DNA of 64,000 nucleotides from Vampirovibrio sp041737375 (lineage in GTDB: Bacteria; Cyanobacteriota; Vampirovibrionia; Vampirovibrionales; Vampirovibrionaceae): NCBI RefSeq assembly GCF_041737375.1, contig NZ_JBGSRV010000008.1:1-64000 (forward strand), given 5' to 3'. Positions within the stretch are counted from its first letter, which is position 1. Each line of letters begins with the position of its first letter. The position numbers and the translations under genes were made by a program. This document shows, piece after piece, positions 17,254 through 26,468 of the stretch. The notes under the pieces were generated by a model. That model was not told the origin of the DNA and made no database searches. It worked only from the letters and a program-made list of their open reading frames with translations.

Positions 17254-18513
17254 ATGGTGCTTGAAAAAGATCCTATTAACGTCAACCGCCCAGCCGGTGC
17301 TAAACCGGGCCAGCCTATGGCGTCAAAAAAAAAGCCAGCCCTCATTGCGTTGATTGTTATTTTATTATTACTGGTGGCCATTGAAACCGGAATTATTGTG
17401 GCCCAAAGTCAGGCCAATAAGCGCATTGAAGCTCAGTCTGAGCAAGCCTTGAGCCAGTTCTTGAAATCGGGCGAACAACCGGCCACCGGTAGCGGTACCG
17501 ATTTGCTGATGCAAAACGTTCGCTTTTGCTGGTCCCGGCAAATTTGCATTAACACCCCTCGGCTTACCGCAACCGCTGTGCCGATGGGTCAGCAATCTCT
17601 GGTGAATTTTGATACGCTGAATGGCTTTATGGTTCGGGTTCGCAATGCCACGGTGCAAATTAGTCCACAAACCCTGCAAGGCATGTTTAACGAAAGCGTT
17701 TTCAACTATCCTGGCTCCAATTTACGGGATTTAACCGTGGGCATTCAGCAAGCTGGCCCCCAAAATTTAGTGCGGCTAAATGGTAGCCTGAAATATTTAT
17801 TTCTGTGGATTCCATTTGAAATGGATACCCGCCTTTCTGTGGATCGCCCCACCAATACCTTGGTGATTGCCGTCAACAAGCTGAATGTGTTTGGGGTGAT
17901 TCCGGCCACCTGGCTGATTGAATTCAAACCCTTTAACCTGCAAAAACTACTCACCCTGCCCGCCAATCGTCACCTTACGATTAGCGGGAATTTAATGCGA
18001 GTAAAGCCCTTTGGCTTGTTTCCGCCCCCTCGGGTGGATGGTCGTATTGCTGATATTACAGTAACCCCCCAGTTGATTAGCCTGCGCTTTGCAGGCACAG
18101 AACCCGATTTTCAAACCCTGCCTAGGCAATCCGGGCCTAACCGGGTTTATCTGGAAGGGGGCAGTACCCGGTTTGGCAAATTGGGAATGATTAATACCCA
18201 AATTCAGGTCATCGATCAAAATCCGGGCAACCTGTTTCAGCTTTCATTGCTGAACTACAAAGCGTTCTTGCCCCAAAGCGATGTCAAACTGTTAGCCGAT
18301 GGTTCGGTTACCGTGGTTATGCCCGATCACCCCACCCCTGCGGGAGCGGCTTTAAAACCTCAGCCTTCCGCCTCGGCAGCGGGCCAAGCCACTCCTCAAA
18401 AAGTGGAATCTGCCCAGCAGGCCGGAAAAGAAACCCCCAAGGCCGGTGAAAATAAGTTGAAAGCGAAAATCAATCAAGCAAAAAACAAAGTAAAAGACGT
18501 GTTGGGATTATAA
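17254..18513 (+). CDS. DUF2993/LmeA-like membrane-anchored lipid-binding protein
   Basis: 419 residues from ATG 17254 (GAGAGGAA upstream). One N-terminal helix (ALIALIVILLLLVAIETGIIV) anchors the protein; the rest looks exported. The central part (about 70-350) is beta-rich with repeated pieces such as VRVRNATVQISPQTLQGMFNESVF and RLNGSLKYLFLWIPFEMDTRLSV, as in DUF2993 proteins common in cyanobacteria and actinobacteria. The C-terminal 60 residues are Ala/Lys-rich and disordered. In mycobacteria, LmeA binds phospholipid and supports envelope lipoglycan synthesis; applying this here is inference. Confidence 0.7.
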   Translation: MVLEKDPINVNRPAGAKPGQPMASKKKPALIALIVILLLLVAIETGIIVAQSQANKRIEAQSEQALSQFLKSGEQPATGSGTDLLMQNVRFCWSRQICINTPRLTATAVPMGQQSLVNFDTLNGFMVRVRNATVQISPQTLQGMFNESVFNYPGSNLRDLTVGIQQAGPQNLVRLNGSLKYLFLWIPFEMDTRLSVDRPTNTLVIAVNKLNVFGVIPATWLIEFKPFNLQKLLTLPANRHLTISGNLMRVKPFGLFPPPRVDGRIADITVTPQLISLRFAGTEPDFQTLPRQSGPNRVYLEGGSTRFGKLGMINTQIQVIDQNPGNLFQLSLLNYKAFLPQSDVKLLADGSVTVVMPDHPTPAGAALKPQPSASAAGQATPQKVESAQQAGKETPKAGENKLKAKINQAKNKVKDVLGL

Positions 18514-18530
18514 GCCGATGGTTTTTGCTT

Positions 18531-19694
18531 TTAGGCTGGTAAATAGGCGCTTTCCACGGCAGTTCGCATAAAGCGCTCAAAAATATAGTTTGCATCATGC
18601 GGGCCGGGGCTGGCTTCCGGGTGAAATTGCACACTCATGACCGGGGCGTGAAGATGGCGGAAGCCCTCGATGGATTGATCGTTCAGGTTAATGTGGGTTA
18701 CGGCCAGCCGGTCAGTGGGAAACTGGTCAAATTCTACGCAATAGCCGTGATTTTGACTGGTGATAAACACCTTATCCAGCTCCAGATCTTTAACCGGGTG
18801 ATTACCGCCATGGTGGCCAAATCGCATTTTGGAAACCTTGGCCCCGCAGGCAATGCCCAAAATTTGATGCCCCAGACAGATGCCGAAGGTGGGCACCCCA
18901 CTTTCCACCAATTGCTGGGCGGTTTTCACGGCCTCATGCAACACGGCAGGATCACCGGGGCCATTGGACAGTAAAACTCCCAGCGGCTGATGGCTCATGA
19001 TTTGCTCAAAATTACTGTGGGCGGGCAATACCACCAGTTCTTCCACATACTGTTGCAGGTAGTGCAAAATACTGGCCTTAATGCCATAGTCCATCACCAC
19101 CAGTGTTTGAACCCGCAGCGCACACACGGGAGATTCCGTTTTAATCACATAGGGTGCCGGGGTAGTCACCTGGCTAATCATATCCAGTTCATCAAACCCC
19201 GGTTGGGCTTGAACCTGTTTTAAAAAGTCCGCATTGGAAAGGGCCTGAGTGGTAATGCCCGCCTTCATGCTGCCCTTTTCCCGGATTTTTCGGGTAATGG
19301 CCCGAGTATCCACCCCTTCAATGCCCACAATCTGGTTTTTTACCAAAAACTCCTGCAGGGAAAACTCGGAGCGCCAAGAGCTGGTGAATGGGCTTAATCG
19401 GCTTACCACAAAGCCAATGGCGTTAATCCGGGCGGATTCAAAATCCCCGGAGTTGATGCCATAGTTGCCAATTTCGGGGTGGGTCATCAGCACAATTTGT
19501 CCCCGGTAGCTGGGATCGGTGAGGATTTCCTGATAACCGGTGGCAGAGGTATTAAAAACCAGCTCCCCAAAGGTGGTGCCAGAAACACCAATGCACTGGC
19601 CCTCGTAAACACTGCCATCTTCCAGCATTAAGCGGGCGGATACGGTGGTAGGGGTCGCAGGGGGCTGAGAGGATGAGTTGGCAAGCTCTGACAT
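18531..19694 (-). CDS. carA: Carbamoyl-phosphate synthase small subunit
   Basis: 387 residues from ATG 19694; the upstream 82-codon extension is not protein-like. The N-terminal CPSase_sm domain shows LMLEDGSVYEGQCIG...GELVFNTSATGYQEILTDPSYRGQIV, followed by the class I glutamine amidotransferase with the nucleophile Cys273 in GICLGHQ and the partner His in VQFHPEASPGPHD. It hydrolyses glutamine and channels ammonia to CarB for arginine and pyrimidine synthesis. Unusually, carB is next door but on the opposite strand, 295 bases away head to head. Confidence 0.97.
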   Translation of the reverse strand: MSELANSSSQPPATPTTVSARLMLEDGSVYEGQCIGVSGTTFGELVFNTSATGYQEILTDPSYRGQIVLMTHPEIGNYGINSGDFESARINAIGFVVSRLSPFTSSWRSEFSLQEFLVKNQIVGIEGVDTRAITRKIREKGSMKAGITTQALSNADFLKQVQAQPGFDELDMISQVTTPAPYVIKTESPVCALRVQTLVVMDYGIKASILHYLQQYVEELVVLPAHSNFEQIMSHQPLGVLLSNGPGDPAVLHEAVKTAQQLVESGVPTFGICLGHQILGIACGAKVSKMRFGHHGGNHPVKDLELDKVFITSQNHGYCVEFDQFPTDRLAVTHINLNDQSIEGFRHLHAPVMSVQFHPEASPGPHDANYIFERFMRTAVESAYLPA

Positions 19695-19989
19695 GGGAAC
19701 CTCACACAGACGGATTGACTGAAAAATCGGAACGGGTTTGACGCTACAAACCCTGAGCTGGTGAAAAAGCTTACAGTAACCGAATAGCAGCGCTGGCTTC
19801 GGTGACAAAGTATTACAAATTGCTTGTGGAACATTATTACAGGAAGATAGAATTTGACCAACTGAGTGGCGGGAATCGCTGGATAAATTTGTTACGGTGC
19901 TGGTGAAGCATTCCATCCACTCTGGACTGACTGCAGTCACTCAAGCATGCCCCTTATTTTACGCACCCAAGTCTGGAGAGCTTTTTCCC
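19695..19989. promoter_or_regulatory. Divergent carA/carB control region
   Basis: 295 bases between the two start codons must hold both promoters. A 12-bp palindrome TGACTGCAGTCA lies at 19928-19939, about 50 bases before carB. I see no PyrR-type attenuator hairpin with a T-run and no obvious arginine box. Confidence 0.5.
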
Positions 19990-22900
19990 ATGCCGCAAAG
20001 AACTGACCTGAAAAAAATCCTGATTATTGGCGCTGGTCCCATCATCATTGGTCAGGCTTGCGAGTTTGATTATTCAGGATCACAAGCCTGCCGTGCCCTC
20101 AAGCAGGCGGGGTATCAGGTCATTCTGGTTAATTCCAACCCGGCTACCATCATGACCGATCCAGACATGGCCGATCAAACCTACATTGAACCCATTACCC
20201 CAGAAATGGTGGCCGCTATTATCGAGAAAGAACGTCCCTGCGCTATTTTGCCCACCATGGGTGGCCAAACGGCCTTAAACACCGCTTACGCCTTATATAA
20301 CGATGGCACCCTGGATCAATACGGCGTGGAACTGATTGGGGCGAATTTCAAGGCCATTCATACCGCCGAGGACCGGGAAGCGTTCAAGCAACTGGTAGAA
20401 ACCATCGGGTTGGAAGTGTTGGCCTCTCATACCGTTCATTCGGTGGAAGACGCTATGGTAAAGGGCAAAACGCTGGGCTTTCCGCTGATTATCCGAACCG
20501 GCTTTACGCTGGGTGGCTCCGGGGGGGCGGTGGTTTATGATGAATCCGGCTTGCGAAAGGCGGCGGAAAAGGGCATTCAGGCTTCCCCGGTTAAACAGTT
20601 GCTGTTGGAAGAAAGCGCCCTGGGCTGGAAAGAATATGAATTTGAGCTGATGCGCGATAGCCGGGATAACGTGGTGATTGTGTGTAGCGTGGAAAATGTG
20701 GACCCCATGGGGGTTCATACCGGCGACAGCATTACGGTGGCCCCGGCCCAAACACTCTCCGATAAGGAGTACCATACCCTTCGAAACGCTTCTATCGATA
20801 TTATCCGGGCCGTGGGAGTGGATGCGGGCGGTTGTAATATTCAGTTTGCCGTTCACCCGGAAACAGGCCGGGTGGTGGTGATTGAAATGAACCCACGGGT
20901 TTCCAGAAGCTCAGCGCTGGTGAGTAAGGCCACGGGCATTCCCATTGCCAAAATATCCGCCAAGTTGGCCATTGGCTTAACCCTGGATGAAATTACCAAC
21001 GACATTACCCAAACCACCCCGGCCAGCTTTGAACCGGCGCTGGATTATGTGGTCACCAAAATTCCCCGCTTTTCCTTTGAAAAATTCCCCGGCTCTCAAA
21101 CCGATCTGTCTCCCCAAATGAAATCGGTGGGCGAAGTGATGGCCATTGGCCGCACCTTTCAGGAATCGGTGCAAAAGGCGCTGCGCAGTCTGGAAATTGG
21201 ACTGGAAGGCTTTACCTTTGAGCCAGAACCGGAAAGCCACAGTCTGGATGAATTGAAAGATCTTTTAAAACGTCCTGAAGAGCGCCGCATTCGCTGGATT
21301 TATCATGCCCTGCGCCAGCAAATGCCCATTGCGGAAATTGCCCGCATTACGGGTTGGGACCCCTGGTTTCTGGAAAATTTCCGGGAATTGGTGGACACCG
21401 AGCGCCTGATTCAGCAGCACAAAGGGGCCGCCTTGCCGGAAGCTTTGTTGAAAAAAGCCGCTCGACAAGGCTTCTCGGCCAGCCAGATTCAGTCGGTTTT
21501 GCCCAGAATTTCCCCGGCTTTGGGCCAGCAACTGGCGGCGCTGCGCACCCAGCCCGTGTTTAATGCCGTGGATACTTGCGCCGGGGAGTTTGAAGCATTT
21601 ACCCCCTATTATTACTCCACCAGCCATAGCACCGAAAACGAAGCCAAGGCGGGTGACCCCCACAAAAAACGGGTGGTTATTATTGGCGGAGGCCCCAACC
21701 GCATTGGGCAGGGCATTGAGTTTGATTATTGCTGTGTTCACTCGGCCATGGCCTTGCAATCGCTGGGTTATGAGGCCATTATGGTGAACTCCAACCCGGA
21801 AACCGTTTCTACCGACTATGACATTAGCGATCGGCTGTACTTTGAGCCGCTCACACCGGATACAGTGTTGAATATCCTCAACCAGGAAAAACCGTTGGGC
21901 GTGATTGCCCAACTGGGCGGCCAAACCCCCTTAAAGTTGGCCAAACCCATGGAAGATGCGGGCTATCATTTGCTGGGCACCAGCGTGGACAGCATTGATT
22001 TGGCCGAGGATCGCCAACGCTTTGGCCAGGTGTTGGCCCAGTTGAACTTGCGTTCGCCGGAATCGGGAACCGCACGCTCGGTGGCGGATGCGCTGGCCAT
22101 CAGCCGCCGCATTGGTTATCCGTTGATTGCCCGTCCCAGTTATATTTTGGGTGGTCGGGCCATGCAAATTTTTTACAGTGAAGAGCGGCTGGTGCGCTAC
22201 CTGAATGAGGTGGTGCATGTGGAGCCGGATTATCCGGTGCTGGTGGAGCGCTTTTTGGAAGAGGCCATGGAGGTGGATGTAGACGCTGTCTCTGATGGCT
22301 CGGAAACCCTGGTGGCTGCCGTACTGCAACACATTGAGCATGCCGGTGTGCATAGTGGCGATAGCGCTTGTGTGTGGCCCTCTCAAACCATTTCTACCCC
22401 AATGCTGGACGAAATTGAGGAAACCACCCACCGGCTGGCGGTGGCCCTTAAAATTCGGGGCTTGCTGAATATTCAGTTCGCTCTGAAAGACGGCCAGTTG
22501 TATGTATTGGAAGTAAACCCCAGAGCCAGCCGAACGGTGCCGTTTGTGTGCAAGGCCACCGGCATTCCGCTGATTCAGATGGCCACCCGCTTGATGCTGG
22601 GCGAGCCGTTGTCCGCTGTGAAAAACTTGTTGCCCAAGGTGCAGCCCACGCATGTTGCGGTGAAGGTGCCGGTATTTCCCTTTAACAAGTTCAAGGGCAG
22701 CGATCCCAAGTTGGGGCCGGAAATGAAAAGCACCGGCGAGGTGATGGGCATTGATGACACCTTTGCCATTGCCTTTGCTAAAGCCCAGTTGGCGGCCAAC
22801 AACAAGTTGCCGCTGTCGGGCAGTGTGTTTATTAGCGTTAATAATAGCGATAAAGCCAAAACCCTGCCGGTGGCTCAGCACTTGTGCCAGTTGGGCTTTC

Positions 22901-23232
22901 AGCTGACCGCCACGGCAGGCACCGCCCAGTTTTTCCGGGATGCCGGGCTATCGGTTGAAACGCTGAAGAAAAAGCATGAAGGCTCTCCCAATGTGGAAGA
23001 GTTAATCCAGCAAGGCGCCATTAGCCTGATTATTAACACCCCCATTGGGGAAGAAGCCATGCTGGATGATTCTTATATCCGCAAGGCGGCGCTGGAATTT
23101 CAGGTGCCATTAGTCACCACCATTGGCGGGGCTAAGGCTTTGGCGGAAGGCATTGAATCCCGGCAACAATCCCGGTTTGGGGTGCGTAGCCTGCAATCTT
23201 ATTTAAGCGAGCTAAACCCGGTGATGGCTTAA
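19990..23232 (+). CDS. carB: Carbamoyl-phosphate synthase large subunit
   Basis: 1080 residues from ATG 19990 (GGAGAG upstream); the frame is open to 19897 but the family starts at MPQRTDLKKILIIGAGPIIIGQACEFDYSG. Two homologous halves are clear: ATP-grasp 1 (with LIIRTGFTLGGSGGAVVYDESGL and EMNPRVSRSSALVSKATG) and ATP-grasp 2 (RVVIIGGGPNRIGQGIEFDYCCVHS, LIARPSYILGGRAM, EVNPRASRTVPFVCKATG), then a C-terminal MGS-like allosteric domain (PVAQHLCQLGFQLTATAGTA). It makes carbamoyl phosphate from bicarbonate, ATP and ammonia delivered by CarA. Confidence 0.98.
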   Translation: MPQRTDLKKILIIGAGPIIIGQACEFDYSGSQACRALKQAGYQVILVNSNPATIMTDPDMADQTYIEPITPEMVAAIIEKERPCAILPTMGGQTALNTAYALYNDGTLDQYGVELIGANFKAIHTAEDREAFKQLVETIGLEVLASHTVHSVEDAMVKGKTLGFPLIIRTGFTLGGSGGAVVYDESGLRKAAEKGIQASPVKQLLLEESALGWKEYEFELMRDSRDNVVIVCSVENVDPMGVHTGDSITVAPAQTLSDKEYHTLRNASIDIIRAVGVDAGGCNIQFAVHPETGRVVVIEMNPRVSRSSALVSKATGIPIAKISAKLAIGLTLDEITNDITQTTPASFEPALDYVVTKIPRFSFEKFPGSQTDLSPQMKSVGEVMAIGRTFQESVQKALRSLEIGLEGFTFEPEPESHSLDELKDLLKRPEERRIRWIYHALRQQMPIAEIARITGWDPWFLENFRELVDTERLIQQHKGAALPEALLKKAARQGFSASQIQSVLPRISPALGQQLAALRTQPVFNAVDTCAGEFEAFTPYYYSTSHSTENEAKAGDPHKKRVVIIGGGPNRIGQGIEFDYCCVHSAMALQSLGYEAIMVNSNPETVSTDYDISDRLYFEPLTPDTVLNILNQEKPLGVIAQLGGQTPLKLAKPMEDAGYHLLGTSVDSIDLAEDRQRFGQVLAQLNLRSPESGTARSVADALAISRRIGYPLIARPSYILGGRAMQIFYSEERLVRYLNEVVHVEPDYPVLVERFLEEAMEVDVDAVSDGSETLVAAVLQHIEHAGVHSGDSACVWPSQTISTPMLDEIEETTHRLAVALKIRGLLNIQFALKDGQLYVLEVNPRASRTVPFVCKATGIPLIQMATRLMLGEPLSAVKNLLPKVQPTHVAVKVPVFPFNKFKGSDPKLGPEMKSTGEVMGIDDTFAIAFAKAQLAANNKLPLSGSVFISVNNSDKAKTLPVAQHLCQLGFQLTATAGTAQFFRDAGLSVETLKKKHEGSPNVEELIQQGAISLIINTPIGEEAMLDDSYIRKAALEFQVPLVTTIGGAKALAEGIESRQQSRFGVRSLQSYLSELNPVMA

Positions 23233-23287
23233 CGGGTTTATGGCTGCTGCCAATTATCCAGCCTGCCACTTGCCCCACTAAAAGCGT

Positions 23288-24358
23288 CTAGTGCAGGGTG
23301 CTGGGTAAGGGCTGAAGTTCTTGAAGCATGGTTTTAACCTCAATCCACGGTTTGATTCGCTCGATTTCAAGCGTTAGCTTGTGGAGCTGTTGTTCCATAT
23401 TTTGGTAGGCGGTTTCGTAGCTGGTCAGGTTACGATCCAAAACGGCCACTACTTTTTTGAGCGCTATAATCCGTGATTTTTGATCCTGAAGTTCACGCCT
23501 CATGAGGGCTTCAACTCCTGGCCGCAGGGCGTTTCCGCTTTCTGGCTGCTCGGTGAGTTGCTTGTTCAGCCGTTTGTAGCGAGAGCTTGCTGCTTTCAGG
23601 GTTTCCCGGTGATCAAATTTTAAAGCCTTGAGCCGGGCCTTCTCATTCCACAAGCGTACTTCCTGATGAATAAGCTGCTTTTCGATCTCCTGAAAGGTCA
23701 GGTGTTTTTCGGAGAGGGCAGGCAACGACAACCTGTCGTAATCAACCCCCTTCTGCGCTCTCAACAGCGCTTTGGATTTGGAGAGCAGTTCTTCGTAAGT
23801 TGTTATTATGGGTTGTGGTAGAACCATCGCACTGGGGCTAGGCTCAGGTGGCGCTTCATGCACCGGCGCAACCGGCTCTTGCGTTGGTGTGGATGCCGTA
23901 GTTGGTTCCCCTACCGGTTTGGCCGGGCCCGTTTCGGGTGGTTGGCTTGGCCGTGTGGGAGGCGCTGGCATGGGTGGGGCGCTAGGGGTGGGCGGTGTTG
24001 ACGGGGTGGGCGGGGCGGGCTTGGGCGGCTCTTTTTTAGGGGCTTGCAAAAAACTGTTTAATTTTTTCAGCCATTGAACAATGCGCTTTCCCAATGCTGT
24101 TTCAGAAAAACGGGTAAACCACTGGTGAATTTTCCCAAAGAGCAAGCTAAACGGATTGGTGATTTGTGTTTTTGCGTTGCCAAACACGGGGGTGGATAAA
24201 GCCCGCAAATTGCCTGCCCCCGGTGAGCCCGCTTTTCTGGCCGGTGCTATAACATGATTCAAAATGACTGCTTGAGCAATGTTCATAGGCCATCCATAGG
24301 GTGAGTTCATTGGTTCAGAAAGTGTGAGCGTTATCTGTAAAAGAATGCTGAAGCCCAT
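23288..24358 (-). CDS. Unknown protein with Pro-rich linker and coiled coil
   Basis: Up to 356 residues; not recognised. The N-terminus contains NIAQAVILNHVIAPARKAG and a TPVFGNAKT stretch, then an amphipathic helix, a Pro/Thr-rich linker (about 115-185) and a long charged coiled coil (about 195-350) with many Gln, Leu, Lys and Glu. The start is uncertain: Met17 or Met25 (ATG 24286) may be used, since the first residues look unlike a normal N-terminus. No signal peptide. Similar Pro-rich, xFG-bearing unknowns occur at 3386, 34502 and 51997, so it may belong to a lineage-specific set. It converges on carB with a short gap. Confidence 0.7.
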   Translation of the reverse strand: MGFSILLQITLTLSEPMNSPYGWPMNIAQAVILNHVIAPARKAGSPGAGNLRALSTPVFGNAKTQITNPFSLLFGKIHQWFTRFSETALGKRIVQWLKKLNSFLQAPKKEPPKPAPPTPSTPPTPSAPPMPAPPTRPSQPPETGPAKPVGEPTTASTPTQEPVAPVHEAPPEPSPSAMVLPQPIITTYEELLSKSKALLRAQKGVDYDRLSLPALSEKHLTFQEIEKQLIHQEVRLWNEKARLKALKFDHRETLKAASSRYKRLNKQLTEQPESGNALRPGVEALMRRELQDQKSRIIALKKVVAVLDRNLTSYETAYQNMEQQLHKLTLEIERIKPWIEVKTMLQELQPLPSTLH

Positions 24359-24514
24359 AACGTGCCTTTCAGCAGAGGCGTTTAATATTTTGTCACATTT
24401 GAAACGACTCTTTTGAAACCACCCTCAGCACTTGCCGGGTCAGGCATTGGAAAAGGCACGGGTTTGCCCTACACTAAAAGCCCAATCCGTAGGGTTTTTG
24501 GGAGGCCATTCCAG

Positions 24515-25399
24515 ATGATGTCCTTGCAGCCTGTTGTGTCTTTTCTGGTTTATTGCGCCAACGAGGGGCGTTATCTTCAGCAATGCGTCTGTTCAATTCT
24601 GGATCAGAACTTTATCGACTTTGAGATTCTGATTCTGGATGACGCCTCCACCGATGAGACACCCCGCATCACGCAGGCGCTGAGCTTGGCCGATTCTCGG
24701 GTTCGTTATCTGCCCCAGTCTCAGTCGGTGGGCAAGCTGGCCAGTTATAATCATGGGCTGGAGCAAGCCAAAGGGGAGCTGCTGTGGTTGATTTCGGCTT
24801 CTGATGCGCTTAGCGCCACTCAGGTGCTTCAGGATTATGTCACCCAATTTGTATTGGCCCATCAACTGGGCCTGATTTTTTGCCGGGTGCAATGCATTGA
24901 TGCCAATGGCGTTCCCTATGAAAAATATATGCCACCTAAAAAAAATGGTGGTCTGCCTGCCCGCTCTCTTTTTTATCCTGCCCGCAGTCTTTTTTCTGAA
25001 CTGCTGAAAGAAAATTTGATGCCTTCATCTGGTGTTATTTTGCGAAAAAGCTGCTTTGAGCGAACCGGTCTGTTTGACACCAGATTGGGAGGGGCGGCCC
25101 TGTGGCATCAGTGGGCCATGGTCTCGCTGGACTGGGTGACTTATTTTGATGCGGTGCCCCAGGTTTATCAACGTTTGCCCATGTCGCAGGCGGGCCAAAT
25201 TCAGTCGTTGGCGGTGGATGGACAAAGCCGCATCGATCATTATGAAAAACTGGAAGCCTTTTTAAAAACCCGTGATTACCCAGTGCCTCTACGTCGAAGA
25301 ACCCGGTTGTTTCGATTGCAGCTGAAGCGAAAATTGGGTTTGCCCCTCAGTGTGCCGGAAAAACTCATCCGACTGGTTCGATTTTTCACGTTGCGCTAG
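24515..25399 (+). CDS. Family 2 glycosyltransferase
   Basis: 294 residues from ATG 24515 (GGGAGG about ten bases upstream); the frame extends to 24413 but that part is not conserved-looking. GT-A features: VVSFLVYCANEGRYLQQCVCSILDQNFIDFEILILDDASTDETP, then LLWLISASDALSA in the DXD position, where the second Asp is preserved but the motif is SASDA. The C-terminal third is basic. It probably adds a sugar to a surface glycan; no glycan cluster surrounds it. No membrane helix. Confidence 0.85.
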   Translation: MMSLQPVVSFLVYCANEGRYLQQCVCSILDQNFIDFEILILDDASTDETPRITQALSLADSRVRYLPQSQSVGKLASYNHGLEQAKGELLWLISASDALSATQVLQDYVTQFVLAHQLGLIFCRVQCIDANGVPYEKYMPPKKNGGLPARSLFYPARSLFSELLKENLMPSSGVILRKSCFERTGLFDTRLGGAALWHQWAMVSLDWVTYFDAVPQVYQRLPMSQAGQIQSLAVDGQSRIDHYEKLEAFLKTRDYPVPLRRRTRLFRLQLKRKLGLPLSVPEKLIRLVRFFTLR

Positions 25400-25447
25400 G
25401 TGTTCTGGTTTTACAAAAGCCCGTTCAGGCGACTTTGAGAATAGAAA

Positions 25448-25476
25448 TTGACTCAATCCGCTTTCATTGGTAGGCT
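25448..25476 (+). promoter_or_regulatory. Candidate sigma70-type promoter for the etf operon
   Basis: TTGACT (25448-25453), 17-base spacer, TAGGCT (25471-25476). It gives a leader of roughly 150 bases before etfB. The -10 box is a partial match only. Confidence 0.4.
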
Positions 25477-25631
25477 ATAGTTGATCCCCGGTTTTTAGCG
25501 CTTGTCTGGCAATTCCGGTTGGTGGAGTCGAGGTTCCGAGTTAGGTTTGAGCTGAATATAAAGCCTGCGTTTAGCGGTTTTTAGGCTTCAAAACGATAAG
25601 TACATTTAAGTAGCAGGGCGTTGTTTTAGTC

Positions 25632-26468
25632 ATGATGTCTCATATCAATAATATTTTTGTCCTGATCAAGCAGGTTCCCGATCAATCCGCCAAGGCCGGT
25701 ATTAACCCGGATGGCACCATTGACCGGGCCAAGGCCAAGCGCATGCTGAATCCGTTTGATCGTTACGCTTTGCAGGCGGCCTTGCACACCAAAGCGCTTT
25801 ATGGCGGCAAGGTGACTGCCATTTCCATGGGGCCGCCGCTGGCTGGTGAAATTTTACTGGAGGCCATTGAGCATGGGGCCGATATGGGTTATTTACTGTC
25901 CGATCGCCGGTTGGCCGCTTCCGATACCCTGGCCACCGCTTACGCTTTGCATAAAGTGATTTTGCACTTGGGTGTGCCGGATTTAATGTTTTGCGGCTTG
26001 CAAACCACCGATGGGGATACCGCTCAGGTGGGTCCGCAAATTGCTGAACGTTTGGACTTGCCGCAAACCAGTTATTGCGAAGATTTTCGGGTTGAAGGCG
26101 ATCGGGTGATTGCCCGCCGGGTGATCGAGGGCGGTTATCAGTGGGTCAAAATGGCCATGCCAGCCATGTTAACTGTTGCCAATTCTTATCACCCGCTGGA
26201 GTACAAGCATATCCGTGGGGCTCGCCGTGTTCAGCAGTTACTGCGCGATGAAGAAGCTAAAAACGCGGTTATTAAAATTGTTACGCTGGATGATGTGGGC
26301 GCCGATCCGGTGCTGTGTGGCTTAAAAGGCTCCCCAACCATTGTGGCCAAAACAGACAAGGTGTCTGAAATTGGCGGCAGTTGTAAAGTGCATCAGGGAG
26401 AGCCTATTGAGCATATGGTGCGTGACGTGTTGCAGACCACCAATCTCAAGGAATTTGCCAAGTTATGA
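25632..26468 (+). CDS. etfB: Electron transfer flavoprotein beta subunit
   Basis: 278 residues. Family patterns: IFVLIKQVPDQSAKAGINPDGTIDRAKAKRMLNPFDRYALQAAL at the start, DLMFCGLQTTDGDTAQVGPQIAERLDLPQTSYCEDF, and VKMAMPAMLTVANSYHPLEYKHIRGA. EtfB binds AMP and, with EtfA, forms the FAD-containing carrier that takes electrons from acyl-CoA or other dehydrogenases. Its stop overlaps the etfA start by four bases, and ETF-quinone oxidoreductase follows, so this is the respiratory rather than bifurcating context. No acyl-CoA dehydrogenase is adjacent. Confidence 0.95.
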   Translation: MMSHINNIFVLIKQVPDQSAKAGINPDGTIDRAKAKRMLNPFDRYALQAALHTKALYGGKVTAISMGPPLAGEILLEAIEHGADMGYLLSDRRLAASDTLATAYALHKVILHLGVPDLMFCGLQTTDGDTAQVGPQIAERLDLPQTSYCEDFRVEGDRVIARRVIEGGYQWVKMAMPAMLTVANSYHPLEYKHIRGARRVQQLLRDEEAKNAVIKIVTLDDVGADPVLCGLKGSPTIVAKTDKVSEIGGSCKVHQGEPIEHMVRDVLQTTNLKEFAKL

